64,000 bases of DNA from Pedobacter sp. R20-19 (GCF_000708265.2 NZ_JCKI01000003.1:1-64000); one strand, 5' to 3'. Shown: positions 47,816 through 57,296, counted from the first letter of the stretch. Notes: generated by a model from the sequence alone, not told the origin. Program-made: numbers and translations.

Positions 47816-48502
47816 ATGGAAACATTACAAGAAATACAAAATCAGTTCAATGCTGTTTCTGAAAAGTACGACAGGCAAAGGCAATTCCTTATACCTTGTT
47901 TCAATGATTTTTATGGAACCGCTTTAACCCTATCGGAGGAAGTTTCGAGTGTAAAAAATATTTTAGATGTTGGTGCCGGAACCGGTTTGATGAGTGCATT
48001 TTTCAATGAAAAGTACCCAGATGCAAAAATCACATTGGTTGATATTTCTTCAGCTATGCTAAAAAAAGCAGAAGAACGTTTCGATGGAAATGAAAACATC
48101 AGTTTTTTAAATGCTGATTTTGCTACAGTAGATTTACCTGAAAATGCTTACGATTTGGTGGTTTCGGGCTTAGCGATACACCATTTGCCAAATGAATTAA
48201 AACAACAGCTTTTTAATAAGATTGCTAAAACACTGAAACCAGGTGGTTGGTTTATCAATGCCGACCAGGTTTTGGGTGAAACAGATCTGGCAGAAAGGAT
48301 TTACACAGAAAACTGGAAAAATCATGTGGCACAGCATCCGGATTTAACGGAAGAAGAAAAACAAAGCGCTTTCGAACGGATTAAAATTGACATCATGGCG
48401 CCTTTGAAACCGCAGTTAGAATGGCTTGAAAATGCAGGACTACAAAATGCAAACTGTTATTATCAATATTACAATTTTGTAGTTTTTGCCGCAAATAAAT
48501 AA
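47816..48502 (+). CDS. Class I SAM-dependent methyltransferase, 228 aa
   Basis: SAM motif ILDVGAGTGLMSAFF, acidic ITLVDIS at strand 2, LNADFATVDLPENAYDLVVSGLAIHHL, KPGGWFINADQVLGET. Resembles UbiE/Methyltransf_25-type enzymes; no specific substrate. Placed between the ABM protein and leuD. Confidence 0.83.
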   Translation: METLQEIQNQFNAVSEKYDRQRQFLIPCFNDFYGTALTLSEEVSSVKNILDVGAGTGLMSAFFNEKYPDAKITLVDISSAMLKKAEERFDGNENISFLNADFATVDLPENAYDLVVSGLAIHHLPNELKQQLFNKIAKTLKPGGWFINADQVLGETDLAERIYTENWKNHVAQHPDLTEEEKQSAFERIKIDIMAPLKPQLEWLENAGLQNANCYYQYYNFVVFAANK

Positions 48503-48525
48503 ACATTACGATAAGGCGGTATGCA

Positions 48526-48558
48526 GGTCTTTATACTTGATACTAGCTACTTGATACC
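48526..48558 (+). repeat. Intergenic repeat phrase, family B
   Basis: TTTATACTTGATACTAGC then TACTTGATACC, upstream of leuD; matches part of 36346-36424. Confidence 0.5.
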
Positions 48559-48564
48559 AACGAA

Positions 48565-49146
48565 ATGAAAAAATTCACAAAATTAACATCGGCAGTAGTG
48601 CCTTTAAACATCGAGAACATTGATACCGACCAGATTATTCCTGCAAGGTTTTTAAAAGCGACCACTCGTGAGGGTTTTGGCGAAAACTTGTTCCGCGACT
48701 GGCGTTATGAAAACGATAACCAACCAAAAGCTGATTTCGTTTTAAACGATCCGACTTATAGCGGAAAAATTTTGGTTGCCGGTAAAAACTTTGGTTGTGG
48801 AAGTAGTCGTGAGCATGCCGCATGGGCCATCCAGGATGCAGGTTTCGATGCAGTGATCAGCAGTTTCTTTGCTGATATTTTTAAAGGAAATGCGCTAAAC
48901 AATGGACTGTTGCCTATTCAGGTAAGTGAAGAGTTTTTAGCCCAGATCTTTAAAGCAGTTGATCACAATGCTACATCCCCATTAGAGGTTGATTTGGAAA
49001 ACCAAACAGTAACCATTATCGAAAATGGCATACAGGAATCTTTCGAGATTAACCCTTACAAAAAATCATGCTTAATTAATGGTTATGATGATATAGACTT
49101 CATCCTGAATCAGAAAAGCCTGATTGAGGAATTTGAAACAAAATAA
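48565..49146 (+). CDS. leuD: 3-isopropylmalate dehydratase small subunit, 193 aa
   Basis: The aconitase swivel-domain subunit: [68 protein letters not shown]. Works with leuC; length typical. Confidence 0.97.
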   Translation: MKKFTKLTSAVVPLNIENIDTDQIIPARFLKATTREGFGENLFRDWRYENDNQPKADFVLNDPTYSGKILVAGKNFGCGSSREHAAWAIQDAGFDAVISSFFADIFKGNALNNGLLPIQVSEEFLAQIFKAVDHNATSPLEVDLENQTVTIIENGIQESFEINPYKKSCLINGYDDIDFILNQKSLIEEFETK

Positions 49147-49200
49147 AAGCTGAAAGGCTAAAGCAGAAAGATTAAAGCTAAAAGCAGAAAGATTAAAGCG
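49145..49200 (+). repeat. Purine-rich spacer repeat, family D, copy 4
   Basis: AAAAGCTGAAAGGCTAAAGC, AGAAAGATTAAAGCTAAAAGC and AGAAAGATTAAAGCG in tandem. The most extended copy of this family, in the leuD to ABC gene spacer. Confidence 0.6.
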
Positions 49201-49213
49201 AGCACAATCGTAC

Positions 49214-49247
49214 AAAATCAGTGTAATCACCTCATTGTGTAATCAAA
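49214..49247 (+). repeat. Intergenic repeat phrase, family G, copy 3
   Basis: AAAATCAGTGTAATCACCTC followed by ATTGTGTAATCAAA; compare 17865-17898 and 20756-20776. Confidence 0.5.
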
Positions 49248-49260
49248 CCGCAGGAAAAAT

Positions 49261-50754
49261 ATGAAAGAGTGTTTCGTCAGTATTCAGAATTTAAACCTAA
49301 AATACCAACAAAAATCGGTGTTAAGGGATTTGAACTGGAAGATCAATACGGGCGATAATTATGTTTTATTTGGTGAAAGTGGCAGTGGTAAAACTTCTCT
49401 GGCTAAAATAATAGCTGGTCAATTAAGTGGAATTGGAGAGGTGAAAATCAATTTTGATACTAATAGTCCTTTACCTGCCACAGTTTTATTTGTAGAAAGC
49501 TGGTACCAATTTAAAAACCTGGAGGGCGTTGCAAACTTTTATTACCAGCAGCGTTATACCAGCCAGCAGGCAAAAGACACCCTAACGGTTCATGCAGAAT
49601 TAGTGAGTTATGGCAAAGAAAAAGGACTTCATTTCGATCAGGTAGAACCTATTTTAGAATCCTTAAATTTTTCTTCGTTCGCCAGTTCACAATTAATAGA
49701 ATTATCGAGCGGCGAACATAAAAAACTGCAATTGGTTAAAGCCCTTTGGTTAAAACCCCAATTGCTAATCATCGATCAACCCTATACAGGATTAGATGCC
49801 GCATCACGTAAAAATCTGAATATTTTACTTGATAACGTTTCTGCTGAAGGCGTTAAATTAATTTTAATCAGTAATGATTCAGAATTACCTGCTTCCATCA
49901 ATCGCTTTGCTGAAATCAAAAATGGCCATTTAATTGAAGTTGATTCAAATGAAATAACTCCATCAACTGCTGAAAAACATTTTAGAGAAATCCCTGATTT
50001 TTTAAAAGAATCTCCAGTTTATTCCTCTCAGCATATTGTTAAAATGGTGGATGTAAGCATCAGCTATGGCGAGAAGCAAGTTTTGAAAAACATCAACTGG
50101 GAAGTGAAGGCCGGAGAAAAATGGTTATTGCAAGGCCACAATGGTTCAGGAAAATCAACATTATTAAGCCTTGTAAATGGTGATCACCCCCAATCGTATG
50201 CCAACGAACTTTATCTATTTGGTAACAGACGCGGCAGTGGTGAGAGCATTTGGGAGATTAAACAACATATTGGCTTAATTTCACCTGAGTTTCACTGGTA
50301 TTTTGATCCTAGTGCAACTGTTTGGCAAAGCATTGCCTCAGGTTTTTATGATACCGTTGGTTTATTTCAGCAACTGCCCTATTCAAAAAGTGAACAGGTG
50401 AATGAGCTGGTTAAATATTTTGGTTTAACGGAAAGCAAAGATGAGTTATTAAGCACCCTTCCACTGGGAAAACAACGACTGGTTTTATTGGCGAGGACCA
50501 TCATCAAAAATCCGGAATTATTAATTCTGGATGAACCCTGCCAGGGTTTAGACTTACAGCAAACACAACATTTTAACCAACTGGTTGATGCACTTTGCAG
50601 TAATGGAATGACCTTAATTTACGTTGGTCATTTTGAATCGCAGCTGCCAACCTGCATAGAAAAAAGAATATTATTAGAAAAAGGCGAGGTAAAAGTCGTC
50701 GAAAGTTTAAATACTAAAACTCGTCATTACGAGGTACAAAGCAATTCCATCTAG
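49261..50754 (+). CDS. Double ABC ATPase (ModF-like), 497 aa
   Basis: Two fused ABC ATPase domains: first Walker A GESGSGKT (38-45), signature LSSGEHKK, Walker B LLIIDQPYTGLD (Gln in place of the usual Glu); second Walker A GHNGSGKST, degenerate signature LSTLPLGKQR, Walker B LLILDEPCQGLD. There are no membrane domains. It is like E. coli ModF in layout; transport partner unknown. The last 11 residues (TRHYEVQSNSI) are encoded by a copy of intergenic repeat family A. It sits between leuD and leuB. Confidence 0.86.
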   Translation: MKECFVSIQNLNLKYQQKSVLRDLNWKINTGDNYVLFGESGSGKTSLAKIIAGQLSGIGEVKINFDTNSPLPATVLFVESWYQFKNLEGVANFYYQQRYTSQQAKDTLTVHAELVSYGKEKGLHFDQVEPILESLNFSSFASSQLIELSSGEHKKLQLVKALWLKPQLLIIDQPYTGLDAASRKNLNILLDNVSAEGVKLILISNDSELPASINRFAEIKNGHLIEVDSNEITPSTAEKHFREIPDFLKESPVYSSQHIVKMVDVSISYGEKQVLKNINWEVKAGEKWLLQGHNGSGKSTLLSLVNGDHPQSYANELYLFGNRRGSGESIWEIKQHIGLISPEFHWYFDPSATVWQSIASGFYDTVGLFQQLPYSKSEQVNELVKYFGLTESKDELLSTLPLGKQRLVLLARTIIKNPELLILDEPCQGLDLQQTQHFNQLVDALCSNGMTLIYVGHFESQLPTCIEKRILLEKGEVKVVESLNTKTRHYEVQSNSI

Positions 50755-50794
50755 AAAATACAGTGCAAAGATTGCTTCGTACCTGGCAAAGACG
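50722..50794. repeat. Dispersed inverted repeat, family A, copy 4 (overlaps ABC gene end)
   Basis: CGTCATTACGAGGTACAAAG and CAATTCC, with TTGCTTCGTACCTGGCAAAG and ACG as the other arm. The left arm lies inside the 3' end of the ABC gene and provides its stop codon. Confidence 0.75.
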
Positions 50795-50809
50795 ATAATA
50801 TATCATACA

Positions 50810-51901
50810 ATGAAGAAGAACATTTTAGTAATACCAGGAGATGGTATTGGCCCTGAAGTCACTACATGGGGAAAAGCAGCATTAGAGAAAATTGCAGAAA
50901 TTTTCGGACATGAGTTTGTTTTTGATGAAGCTTTAATGGGACATGCAGCAATTGAAGTTACGGGCGAGCCGCTGCCAGACGAAACTTTAGAAAAAGCCAG
51001 AAAAAGCGACGCCATCCTCTTTGGTGCCATCGGCCATGCCAAATATGATAATGATCCAAGCTTAAAAGTACGCCCGGAACAAGGCTTGCTTAAAATCCGT
51101 AAAGAACTTGGTTTATTTGCAAATCTCCGCCCAATATTATTGTTTGATGAACTTCTTCAGGCTTCGAGCATTAAACCTGAAATTTTAAGAGGAACTGATA
51201 TTTTATTTTTCCGTGAATTAACGGGTGATGTTTATTTCGGCGAAAAAACCCGTTCAGAAGATAGAAACACCGCTTCCGATTTAATGATCTATCACCGATA
51301 TGAAGTGGAACGTATTGCACATAAAGCTTATCAGGCGGCTCAACAACGCAGCAAAAGATTATGCTCAGTAGATAAAGCGAATGTTTTAGAAAGTTCTCGT
51401 TTGTGGCGTGAAACCGTTCAGGAGATTGCAAAACAATACCCTGATGTAGAAACGGAGCACATGTTTATTGATAATGCAGCGATGCAGCTGATCAAAAACC
51501 CGAAGAAATTTGATGTGGTGTTAACCGCAAATCTATTTGGCGATATCTTAACGGATGAAGCTTCTCAAATTGCAGGTTCTATGGGAATGTTAGCCTCTGC
51601 ATCTGTTGGCGAAAGCACAGGTTTCTTCGAGCCTATTCATGGTTCTGCGCACGACATTACAGGTAAAGATTTAGCTAATCCGCTGGCCTCTATCCTATCT
51701 GCAGCGCTCATGCTCGAAATTGGCTTCGGACTTAAAGAAGAAGCTAAATTATTGGTTGATACTATAGATGAGGTTTTGAAAGAGGGTTTCAGAACGCATG
51801 ATATTGCCGACCAAAGTACTAACCGATTTAAAGTTTTAGGCACTGCCGAAATGGGCAAATTGGTATTAAAATTCTTATCTCAAAAAATTAATCAATCCTA
51901 A
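50810..51901 (+). CDS. leuB: 3-isopropylmalate dehydrogenase, 363 aa
   Basis: NAD-dependent oxidative decarboxylation of 3-isopropylmalate. Motifs: IPGDGIGPEVT, LRPILLFDEL, FFRELTGDVYFG, DNAAMQLIKNPKKFDVVLTANLFGDILTDEASQIAGSMGMLASA, EPIHGSAHDITGKDLANPLA. Complete and typical in length. Confidence 0.96.
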   Translation: MKKNILVIPGDGIGPEVTTWGKAALEKIAEIFGHEFVFDEALMGHAAIEVTGEPLPDETLEKARKSDAILFGAIGHAKYDNDPSLKVRPEQGLLKIRKELGLFANLRPILLFDELLQASSIKPEILRGTDILFFRELTGDVYFGEKTRSEDRNTASDLMIYHRYEVERIAHKAYQAAQQRSKRLCSVDKANVLESSRLWRETVQEIAKQYPDVETEHMFIDNAAMQLIKNPKKFDVVLTANLFGDILTDEASQIAGSMGMLASASVGESTGFFEPIHGSAHDITGKDLANPLASILSAALMLEIGFGLKEEAKLLVDTIDEVLKEGFRTHDIADQSTNRFKVLGTAEMGKLVLKFLSQKINQS

Positions 51902-51911
51902 ACTCTAGATT

Positions 51912-53072
51912 ATGATTCACGACCCAAACAAAGTTTATATTTTCGACACCACCTTACGTGATGGTGAGCAGGTACCAGGCTGTCAATTAGATACAAACCA
52001 AAAAGTAGAAATCGCAAAATCTCTTGAGCTATTAGGCGTAGATGTAATTGAAGCAGGATTCCCCGTATCTAGTCCAGGAGATTTTAATAGCGTAATCGAA
52101 TTATCAAAAGCAGTAACCAACCCTATAATTTGTGCGTTAACCCGTGCAAACAAAAACGATATCGATGTAGCTGCTGATGCTTTGCGTTATGCCAAAAGAC
52201 CTCGTATCCATACCGGAATTGGTTCATCTGATTTCCACATTAAACATAAATTTAACAGTACCCGCGATGAGATTTTAGAACGTGCTGTAGAAGCCGTAAA
52301 ATATTCAAAAAAATTCGTAGAAGATGTAGAATTTTACGCGGAAGATGCTGGCCGTGCTGATATAGAATTTTTAGCTAAAATGGTTGAGGCTGTTATTGCA
52401 GCTGGAGCAACCGTAGTTAATATTCCAGATACCAATGGTTATTGCTTGCCAGACCAATATGGTTCGAAAATTCTTTATTTAAAAGAAAATGTAAAGAATA
52501 TTGATCAGGCCATTATCTCTGTTCACTGCCATAATGACTTAGGCTTGGCTACTGCAAATTCAATAGCAGGTTTGCAAAATGGTGCCCGCCAGGTAGAATG
52601 TACCATTAACGGAATAGGTGAGCGTGCTGGGAATACTTCGATGGAAGAAGTGGTAATGATTCTAAAAACGCATAAAGTTTTGGGATTAAACACGCAAATT
52701 GATGCCACTCGTTTTTATGAAATGAGCCACATGATTAGAAACCAAATGAATATGCCAGTGCAACCAAACAAGGCAATTGTTGGCGGAAATGCATTTTCAC
52801 ACAGTTCTGGAATTCATCAGGATGGCTTCTTAAAAAACCGTGAAAACTACGAAATCATTAAACCTGAAGATGTAGGTTTCCCTGATGCGACAATTGTATT
52901 AACTGCCAGAAGCGGTCGCCATGCATTAAAACACCATTTGGATCGTTTAGGCCATAGATTAGAAAAAGACAATTTGGATATTGTTTACAAACAGTTTTTA
53001 GTTTTAGCAGATGGCAAACAAGGCATTAATGACCACGATTTAAACCAATTGGTTGCTTTGCATTTGGCTTAG
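51912..53072 (+). CDS. leuA: 2-isopropylmalate synthase, short form, 386 aa
   Basis: The first committed step of leucine synthesis, condensing acetyl-CoA and 2-oxoisovalerate. Catalytic motifs [29 protein letters not shown] (metal-binding His pair) and [14 protein letters not shown] are intact. It ends at residue 386, right after the catalytic and subdomain region: the C-terminal allosteric leucine-binding domain (about 130 residues in standard 510-520 residue enzymes) is missing. Feedback inhibition by leucine is thus not expected, which leaves attenuation as an important control. Short LeuA enzymes are common in Bacteroidota. It starts 10 bp after leuB. Confidence 0.92.
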   Translation: MIHDPNKVYIFDTTLRDGEQVPGCQLDTNQKVEIAKSLELLGVDVIEAGFPVSSPGDFNSVIELSKAVTNPIICALTRANKNDIDVAADALRYAKRPRIHTGIGSSDFHIKHKFNSTRDEILERAVEAVKYSKKFVEDVEFYAEDAGRADIEFLAKMVEAVIAAGATVVNIPDTNGYCLPDQYGSKILYLKENVKNIDQAIISVHCHNDLGLATANSIAGLQNGARQVECTINGIGERAGNTSMEEVVMILKTHKVLGLNTQIDATRFYEMSHMIRNQMNMPVQPNKAIVGGNAFSHSSGIHQDGFLKNRENYEIIKPEDVGFPDATIVLTARSGRHALKHHLDRLGHRLEKDNLDIVYKQFLVLADGKQGINDHDLNQLVALHLA

Positions 53073-53098
53073 GAGTGGAAAGGTTAAAGCTGAAAGCT
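53073..53098 (+). repeat. Purine-rich spacer repeat, family D, copy 5
   Basis: GAGTGGAAAGGTTAAAGC followed by TGAAAGC, immediately after leuA. Confidence 0.5.
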
Positions 53099-53447
53099 TG
53101 TAAAATCCATAAGATACCTTTTGGATTAAGAAACTTTGAGGGTGTTATCTGAATTTTGAGCAGACAACTTAGTTTCCTAAACTAGATAGTAGTGAAATAC
53201 TTTTTGCTTGGCAGCAACCTTGGTATATGCTGTCATGCTGAGGCACGAGGCATCTGCAACCGATGAAACAGATGCTCCGTACCTCAGCATGACAGAAATT
53301 TTAAAAAAAGATTGAAAGGAATAGCAGGACTGCCATAACCGAAAAGCACTGAACTAGCTTTTCAAAACAATATAAAGCGAAATAAATATATTCGCAAATT
53401 ACTTACCTGATATTAAATAGCCCCCTTTAAGGGTTTAGGTTTAAAAT
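53099..53447. other. leuA-ilvA spacer with family A repeat
   Basis: No gene is apparent. It contains the perfect inverted repeat at 53231-53294; the remainder is AT-rich. A CCCCCTTTAAGGG stretch lies just before the ilvA start. Being long, it may hold an internal promoter or simply separate ilvA from the main transcript. Confidence 0.4.
53231..53294. repeat. Dispersed inverted repeat, family A, copy 5
   Basis: TGTCATGCTGAGGCACGAGG and CATCTG on the left, CAGATGCTCCGTACCTCAGC and ATGACA on the right. 26-bp arms with few mismatches; upstream of ilvA. Confidence 0.85.
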
Positions 53448-54698
53448 ATGAACATAACAACGCCAAATACTTTAGATTTCAATTCTGCCACACAGCGACT
53501 TAAAGGTGTGGTAAAGCGTACACCTTTGGAATTTAACGCCGGACTTTCTGCTCATTACAATGCAAATATTTATTTGAAAAGAGAAGATTTGCAAATTGTG
53601 CGTTCTTACAAGTTACGTGGTGCGTATAACAAAATTAGTTCTTTGCCACAGGAGGCCTTAACAAATGGCGTGGTTTGTGCCAGTGCTGGTAATCATGCGC
53701 AGGGCGTAGCCTATTCATGTAAGAAGTTAGGGATTAAAGGCGTCATATTTATGCCGGAGATTACACCAAAACAGAAGATCAAACAGGTTAATATGTTTGG
53801 CGGCGATAATATTGAAATTATTTTGGTTGGTGATACCTTTGATGATTGTTTAAAAGAAGCCCTGGTTTATGCTGAAGAAAAAGCCTCAACATTTATCCCT
53901 CCGTTTGATGATGATAAAGTAATCGAAGGACAGGCTACGGTTGCGATGGAAATTTTTGAGGATTTACCAGAATTAGATGCCATAATTGTTCCTGTTGGAG
54001 GTGGTGGTTTAGCTTCCGGAGTGATTGCTTATCTGCAAACGGTAAAGCCCGCTGTAAAAATTTTTGGTGTTGAACCAATGGGCGCACCATCATTAAGCGA
54101 AGCCCTAAAAAATGGTGGACCAATAACCGTTGAAAACATCGAACGTTTTGTTGATGGTGCAGCAGTAAAGAGAATGGGTTGGATCACTTATCAATACTGT
54201 AAGGAACTGCTTAGCTCTACTTATTTAATTCCTGAAGGACAAATTTGTACCACCATTTTAAAGCTTTATAATGAGGATGCTATTGTTGTAGAACCTGCTG
54301 GTGCATTGTCTGTTGCGGCATTAGAGCAAGTAAAAGATCAAATTGTAGGGAAAAATGTGGTATGTGTGATTAGCGGCGGCAATAACGACATTGAGCGGAT
54401 GCAGGAAATTAAAGAGAAATCTTTGCTTTTTGAAGGCTTAAAACATTACTTCATTGTACGTTTTCCGCAAAGACCAGGTGCGTTAAAGTTATTTGTGAAT
54501 GAAGTTTTAGGTCCGCAGGATGATATTACGCGTTTTGAATTCATTAAAAAAACCAATAAAGAGAATGGGCCTGCCCTGGTTGGAATTGAGCTTACCAATA
54601 AAGATGATTATGCCAGTTTAGTACAGCGCATGAAGGATTTTAAATTCGAGATTATTGAGTTGAACCAAGACCAGACATTGTTTGAGTATCTGGTTTAA
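53448..54698 (+). CDS. ilvA: Threonine ammonia-lyase (deaminase), 416 aa
   Basis: PLP-dependent conversion of threonine to 2-oxobutyrate, the entry to isoleucine. PLP lysine in VRSYKLRGAYNK, CASAGNHAQGVA, glycine-rich VPVGGGGLASGV. The C-terminal ACT-like regulatory domain (about 330-416, HYFIVRFPQRPGALKLFVNEVLG) is present once, as in the shorter IlvA type. Isoleucine feedback is expected. Confidence 0.95.
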   Translation: MNITTPNTLDFNSATQRLKGVVKRTPLEFNAGLSAHYNANIYLKREDLQIVRSYKLRGAYNKISSLPQEALTNGVVCASAGNHAQGVAYSCKKLGIKGVIFMPEITPKQKIKQVNMFGGDNIEIILVGDTFDDCLKEALVYAEEKASTFIPPFDDDKVIEGQATVAMEIFEDLPELDAIIVPVGGGGLASGVIAYLQTVKPAVKIFGVEPMGAPSLSEALKNGGPITVENIERFVDGAAVKRMGWITYQYCKELLSSTYLIPEGQICTTILKLYNEDAIVVEPAGALSVAALEQVKDQIVGKNVVCVISGGNNDIERMQEIKEKSLLFEGLKHYFIVRFPQRPGALKLFVNEVLGPQDDITRFEFIKKTNKENGPALVGIELTNKDDYASLVQRMKDFKFEIIELNQDQTLFEYLV

Positions 54699-54734
54699 TA
54701 TAGCCAGCCAGTTGCAATAAAAATTAATCATGTA

Positions 54735-54786
54735 AGGAATTTAAGAAAATTAAGTATCAAAACTAAATGAGCTTAAGTTCCTTATA
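54735..54786 (+). repeat. Inverted repeat before the cupin gene
   Basis: ATGTAAGGAATTTAAG and CTTAAGTTCCTTATAT are complementary with two mismatches; its right arm contains an alternative upstream ATG of the cupin gene. Confidence 0.5.
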
Positions 54787-54806
54787 TGGTTCAAACCAAT
54801 AACAAA

Positions 54807-55154
54807 ATGAACTTCAAAGATTTAGCCAACAAAACATTAATAGAAGATAACAACATCGATTGGAATGATTTAGGTGCTGGTGTTAAGCGTAAAGTGATGC
54901 CCTTTGATGATAACCTGATGTTGGTGAAAGTCAGCTTTCAGAAAGGCGCAATTGGAACCATTCATAACCATCCACATTTACAATTAAGTTACGTTGCCAA
55001 AGGTAGTTTCGAAGTAACTATGGGCGATGATCAAAAAATCCTGAATGAAGGAGATGTTTTCTTTGCACCATCCAACATATTTCATGGTGTGGTTTGTCTG
55101 GAAGCAGGTCTGCTTATTGATATCTTTAATCCCCACCGGGAAGATTTTTTATAA
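54807..55154 (+). CDS. Cupin domain protein, 115 aa
   Basis: A single small cupin: metal-binding HNHPHLQLSYVAKGSFEVTMGD and GDVFFAPSNIFHGVV carry the two cupin boxes. Metal-dependent enzyme or small-molecule binding; substrate unknown. ATG at 54807 is preferred; an upstream ATG at 54786 lies in a repeat. It is downstream of ilvA in the same direction. Confidence 0.82.
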   Translation: MNFKDLANKTLIEDNNIDWNDLGAGVKRKVMPFDDNLMLVKVSFQKGAIGTIHNHPHLQLSYVAKGSFEVTMGDDQKILNEGDVFFAPSNIFHGVVCLEAGLLIDIFNPHREDFL

Positions 55155-55202
55155 TATTTCTTGAATCTTGATACCTGATAATCATATCCTGATACTAAAA
55201 AT

Positions 55203-55763
55203 TTAATTAAAAGTTAACCTGACATTTTTATAACCCAAGCCTTCAATTATGGGTTTCAATACACTGGCTGCATTAGATTTAGTCTGTGCTAAAATATCTG
55301 ATTTTTTCACTTCAGAAGTTATCTTTTGTTCAGCAGCTTTATAGGCCTCATCTACCAGTTTGGCCTCTCTGAAATAGGCCATTTTAGTATCATAAACCCT
55401 TGAGTTTTTATGGTCAATTTTTACATAACAAATCTCGGGCTGTGGCAAATTTACTACAGCTGTATCCGCTTCAACACTAATATCTTCGCGTGTAATTTTT
55501 CTGAGATCAATACAGCCTACGGCTTCTGCTTTTACAATGAGTAAAACACTGGCTTCTGGCAAAAAGTCTGTTTTATTTTTGTGCTCCAGTACATCGCTAA
55601 TTTGATAGCGAACCAGCTCCAGCTTGCCAATAGCCTCTATTTTCTCTACCAGAAGCTGATGTTTACTTTCCACAGAAGTGCTAATGCTGAACTTTTTGGA
55701 GATAAAAAAATAGCCGGCTACCAGCAAAATTAACCACGGTAAAACCCTAAAAAATATTCTCAT
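55203..55763 (-). CDS. DUF4230 family membrane-anchored protein, 186 aa
   Basis: One N-terminal membrane helix (about residues 7-23), then a DUF4230 domain with KLELVRYQISDVLEHK and AEAVGCIDLRKITREDISVEADTAVVNLPQPEI. Predicted to face the periplasm. Function unknown. Confidence 0.85.
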   Translation of the reverse strand: MRIFFRVLPWLILLVAGYFFISKKFSISTSVESKHQLLVEKIEAIGKLELVRYQISDVLEHKNKTDFLPEASVLLIVKAEAVGCIDLRKITREDISVEADTAVVNLPQPEICYVKIDHKNSRVYDTKMAYFREAKLVDEAYKAAEQKITSEVKKSDILAQTKSNAASVLKPIIEGLGYKNVRLTFN

Positions 55764-55899
55764 TGTGAAGGAATTAATTCAAATTTTATTATTGTGTGAT
55801 AGCGATTAAACAATTATTAATCCACATTGTGTGATTCAGAATTTTTGGCAGTTGTTTTGTATTAAGACAATAAACACACACAAATAAACACTAATCAAC

Positions 55900-56292
55900 A
55901 TGAAAAAACTTACTATCCTAATGCTTTGCATTGCCACACTAGGTTTGGCATCGTGCAAGAAAGACACTATTGTTCAAAGTACTCCAAACAGAACAATAAT
56001 ATTCGATAAACCTGGTAATGCGTGGAGGCTTTTAGGCGGAACCACTAATACATACTTTGTAGATTTAGTTGCTAGTGAAATTGATAATATCAATGTCCAG
56101 GATGAAGGTGTTTTAGTTTATATCGCAACTGATGGGACTACATCAACTGGCTATTTTCAGATCCCAAATCAAGCTCAAAGTTATGATTACGATATATATA
56201 CTGGTTCAATTCGTATATATTCATATGGTCCACCTCCAACAAGTACAATTCGTATAAAAGTTGTTTTAGTTGCAGCACAGAATGTGACCTAA
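55900..56292 (+). CDS. Small lipoprotein, 130 aa
   Basis: A type II signal peptide with lipobox LASC (Cys19) followed by KKD. The rest is beta-rich with no domain I recognise (WRLLGGTTNTYFVDLVASEID, GVLVYIATDGTTSTGYFQIPNQAQSYDYDIYTGSIRIYSYG). Presumably lipid-anchored in the cell envelope. A terminator follows inside the convergent ABC gene. Confidence 0.72.
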   Translation: MKKLTILMLCIATLGLASCKKDTIVQSTPNRTIIFDKPGNAWRLLGGTTNTYFVDLVASEIDNINVQDEGVLVYIATDGTTSTGYFQIPNQAQSYDYDIYTGSIRIYSYGPPPTSTIRIKVVLVAAQNVT

Positions 56293-56300
56293 ATATTTTT

Positions 56301-57293
56301 TTAAAACTCTAAAAAACGACTAATGTTCAATTGAACGTGGTCGTTTTTTTTATGCTCACCCCTATTCAATTGTAGAGCCCTTACAGCAACACCATTTCTT
56401 TCCAACAATAGTTCATCGTAGAAACCCTTGTAATAAACGTCTTTCACTTCAAAACGTCTGCTACTCCAATTGCCAGAAATTTCTGCCCATTCCGGATAAA
56501 AAACCACTGAAGCGGCAAATGTTTTCAGTCCGATTTTTTCTGCATCTCCACGAGACAGCACCACTGCATTGCCTAAAATCTGTGCTGTATAAATGTGTTT
56601 AGGTTGTTGATAAATTTCTGACGGCTTACCTGTTTGCAAAAGTTCTCCATCGCGTACAATCAACAATTGATCGGCGAGAAATAAACCATCAGCCGGATCA
56701 TGAGAAACGAGGATGACGGTAACACCGGTTTCAGCAGCAACACGTTTGATATCGGCTCGCAGCTGATTCTTCAATAAAGCATCAACCTGACTAAAAGGTT
56801 CATCCAATAGTAGCACTTTTGTGTCCGCGACCATAGCTTTAGCAATGGCTACACGTTGTTGTTCACCCCCACTCAGCTCGATAATTTTCTTGTTTTGCAA
56901 GGGAAGAATCCGAAGGTGCTCCATAATGGATAGCGTTTTTTCGGACTTGGTTTTTAGATCAGTGTTCGATAACTGGGAGGCAATATTATCATAAACCTTT
57001 GCGTAAATATTCAAAGAAAAATCCTGGGTAACCATTTTCATTTGCTTATGCCCGGGAATGAGTTGCTCATCTGGCCCTTTAACAAGTTCATTATTAAAAA
57101 GGATTTCGCCCTCATCGGTTTTTAATAAGCCATAAATTGATTTTAACAAAGTTGACTTGCCGCTTCCGCTTTCGCCAATAATGGCTACGACATCGCCCCT
57201 ATCGATATCGAAACTGATGTTTTTAATTCCACCAGCCTGGCTGGCCTGGTATTGTTTGGTTAAATTTCTTACGCTGATGATGGTATTGCTCAC
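56301..57293 (-). CDS. ABC transporter ATP-binding protein with TOBE domain, 330 aa
   Basis: One ABC domain: Walker A GESGSGKST, Q-loop VTQDFSL, signature LSGGEQQRVAIAKAM, Walker B VLLLDEPFSQVD, H-loop VSHDPADG, plus a C-terminal TOBE-like region (about 250-330). The layout resembles PotA/MalK-type ATPases. No permease or binding protein is nearby, so the substrate is unknown. Its last codons overlap a strong terminator belonging to the convergent lipoprotein gene. Confidence 0.88.
   Translation of the reverse strand: MSNTIISVRNLTKQYQASQAGGIKNISFDIDRGDVVAIIGESGSGKSTLLKSIYGLLKTDEGEILFNNELVKGPDEQLIPGHKQMKMVTQDFSLNIYAKVYDNIASQLSNTDLKTKSEKTLSIMEHLRILPLQNKKIIELSGGEQQRVAIAKAMVADTKVLLLDEPFSQVDALLKNQLRADIKRVAAETGVTVILVSHDPADGLFLADQLLIVRDGELLQTGKPSEIYQQPKHIYTAQILGNAVVLSRGDAEKIGLKTFAASVVFYPEWAEISGNWSSRRFEVKDVYYKGFYDELLLERNGVAVRALQLNRGEHKKNDHVQLNISRFLEF
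56311..56350 (+). terminator. Terminator of the lipoprotein gene, embedded in the convergent ABC gene
   Basis: AAAAAACGAC and GTCGTTTTTT form a 10-bp stem around an inner GTTCAATTGAAC palindrome, with T-runs on the plus strand. It lies within codons of the ABC ATPase C-terminus (minus strand). Confidence 0.7.
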
Positions 57294-57296
57294 AGA

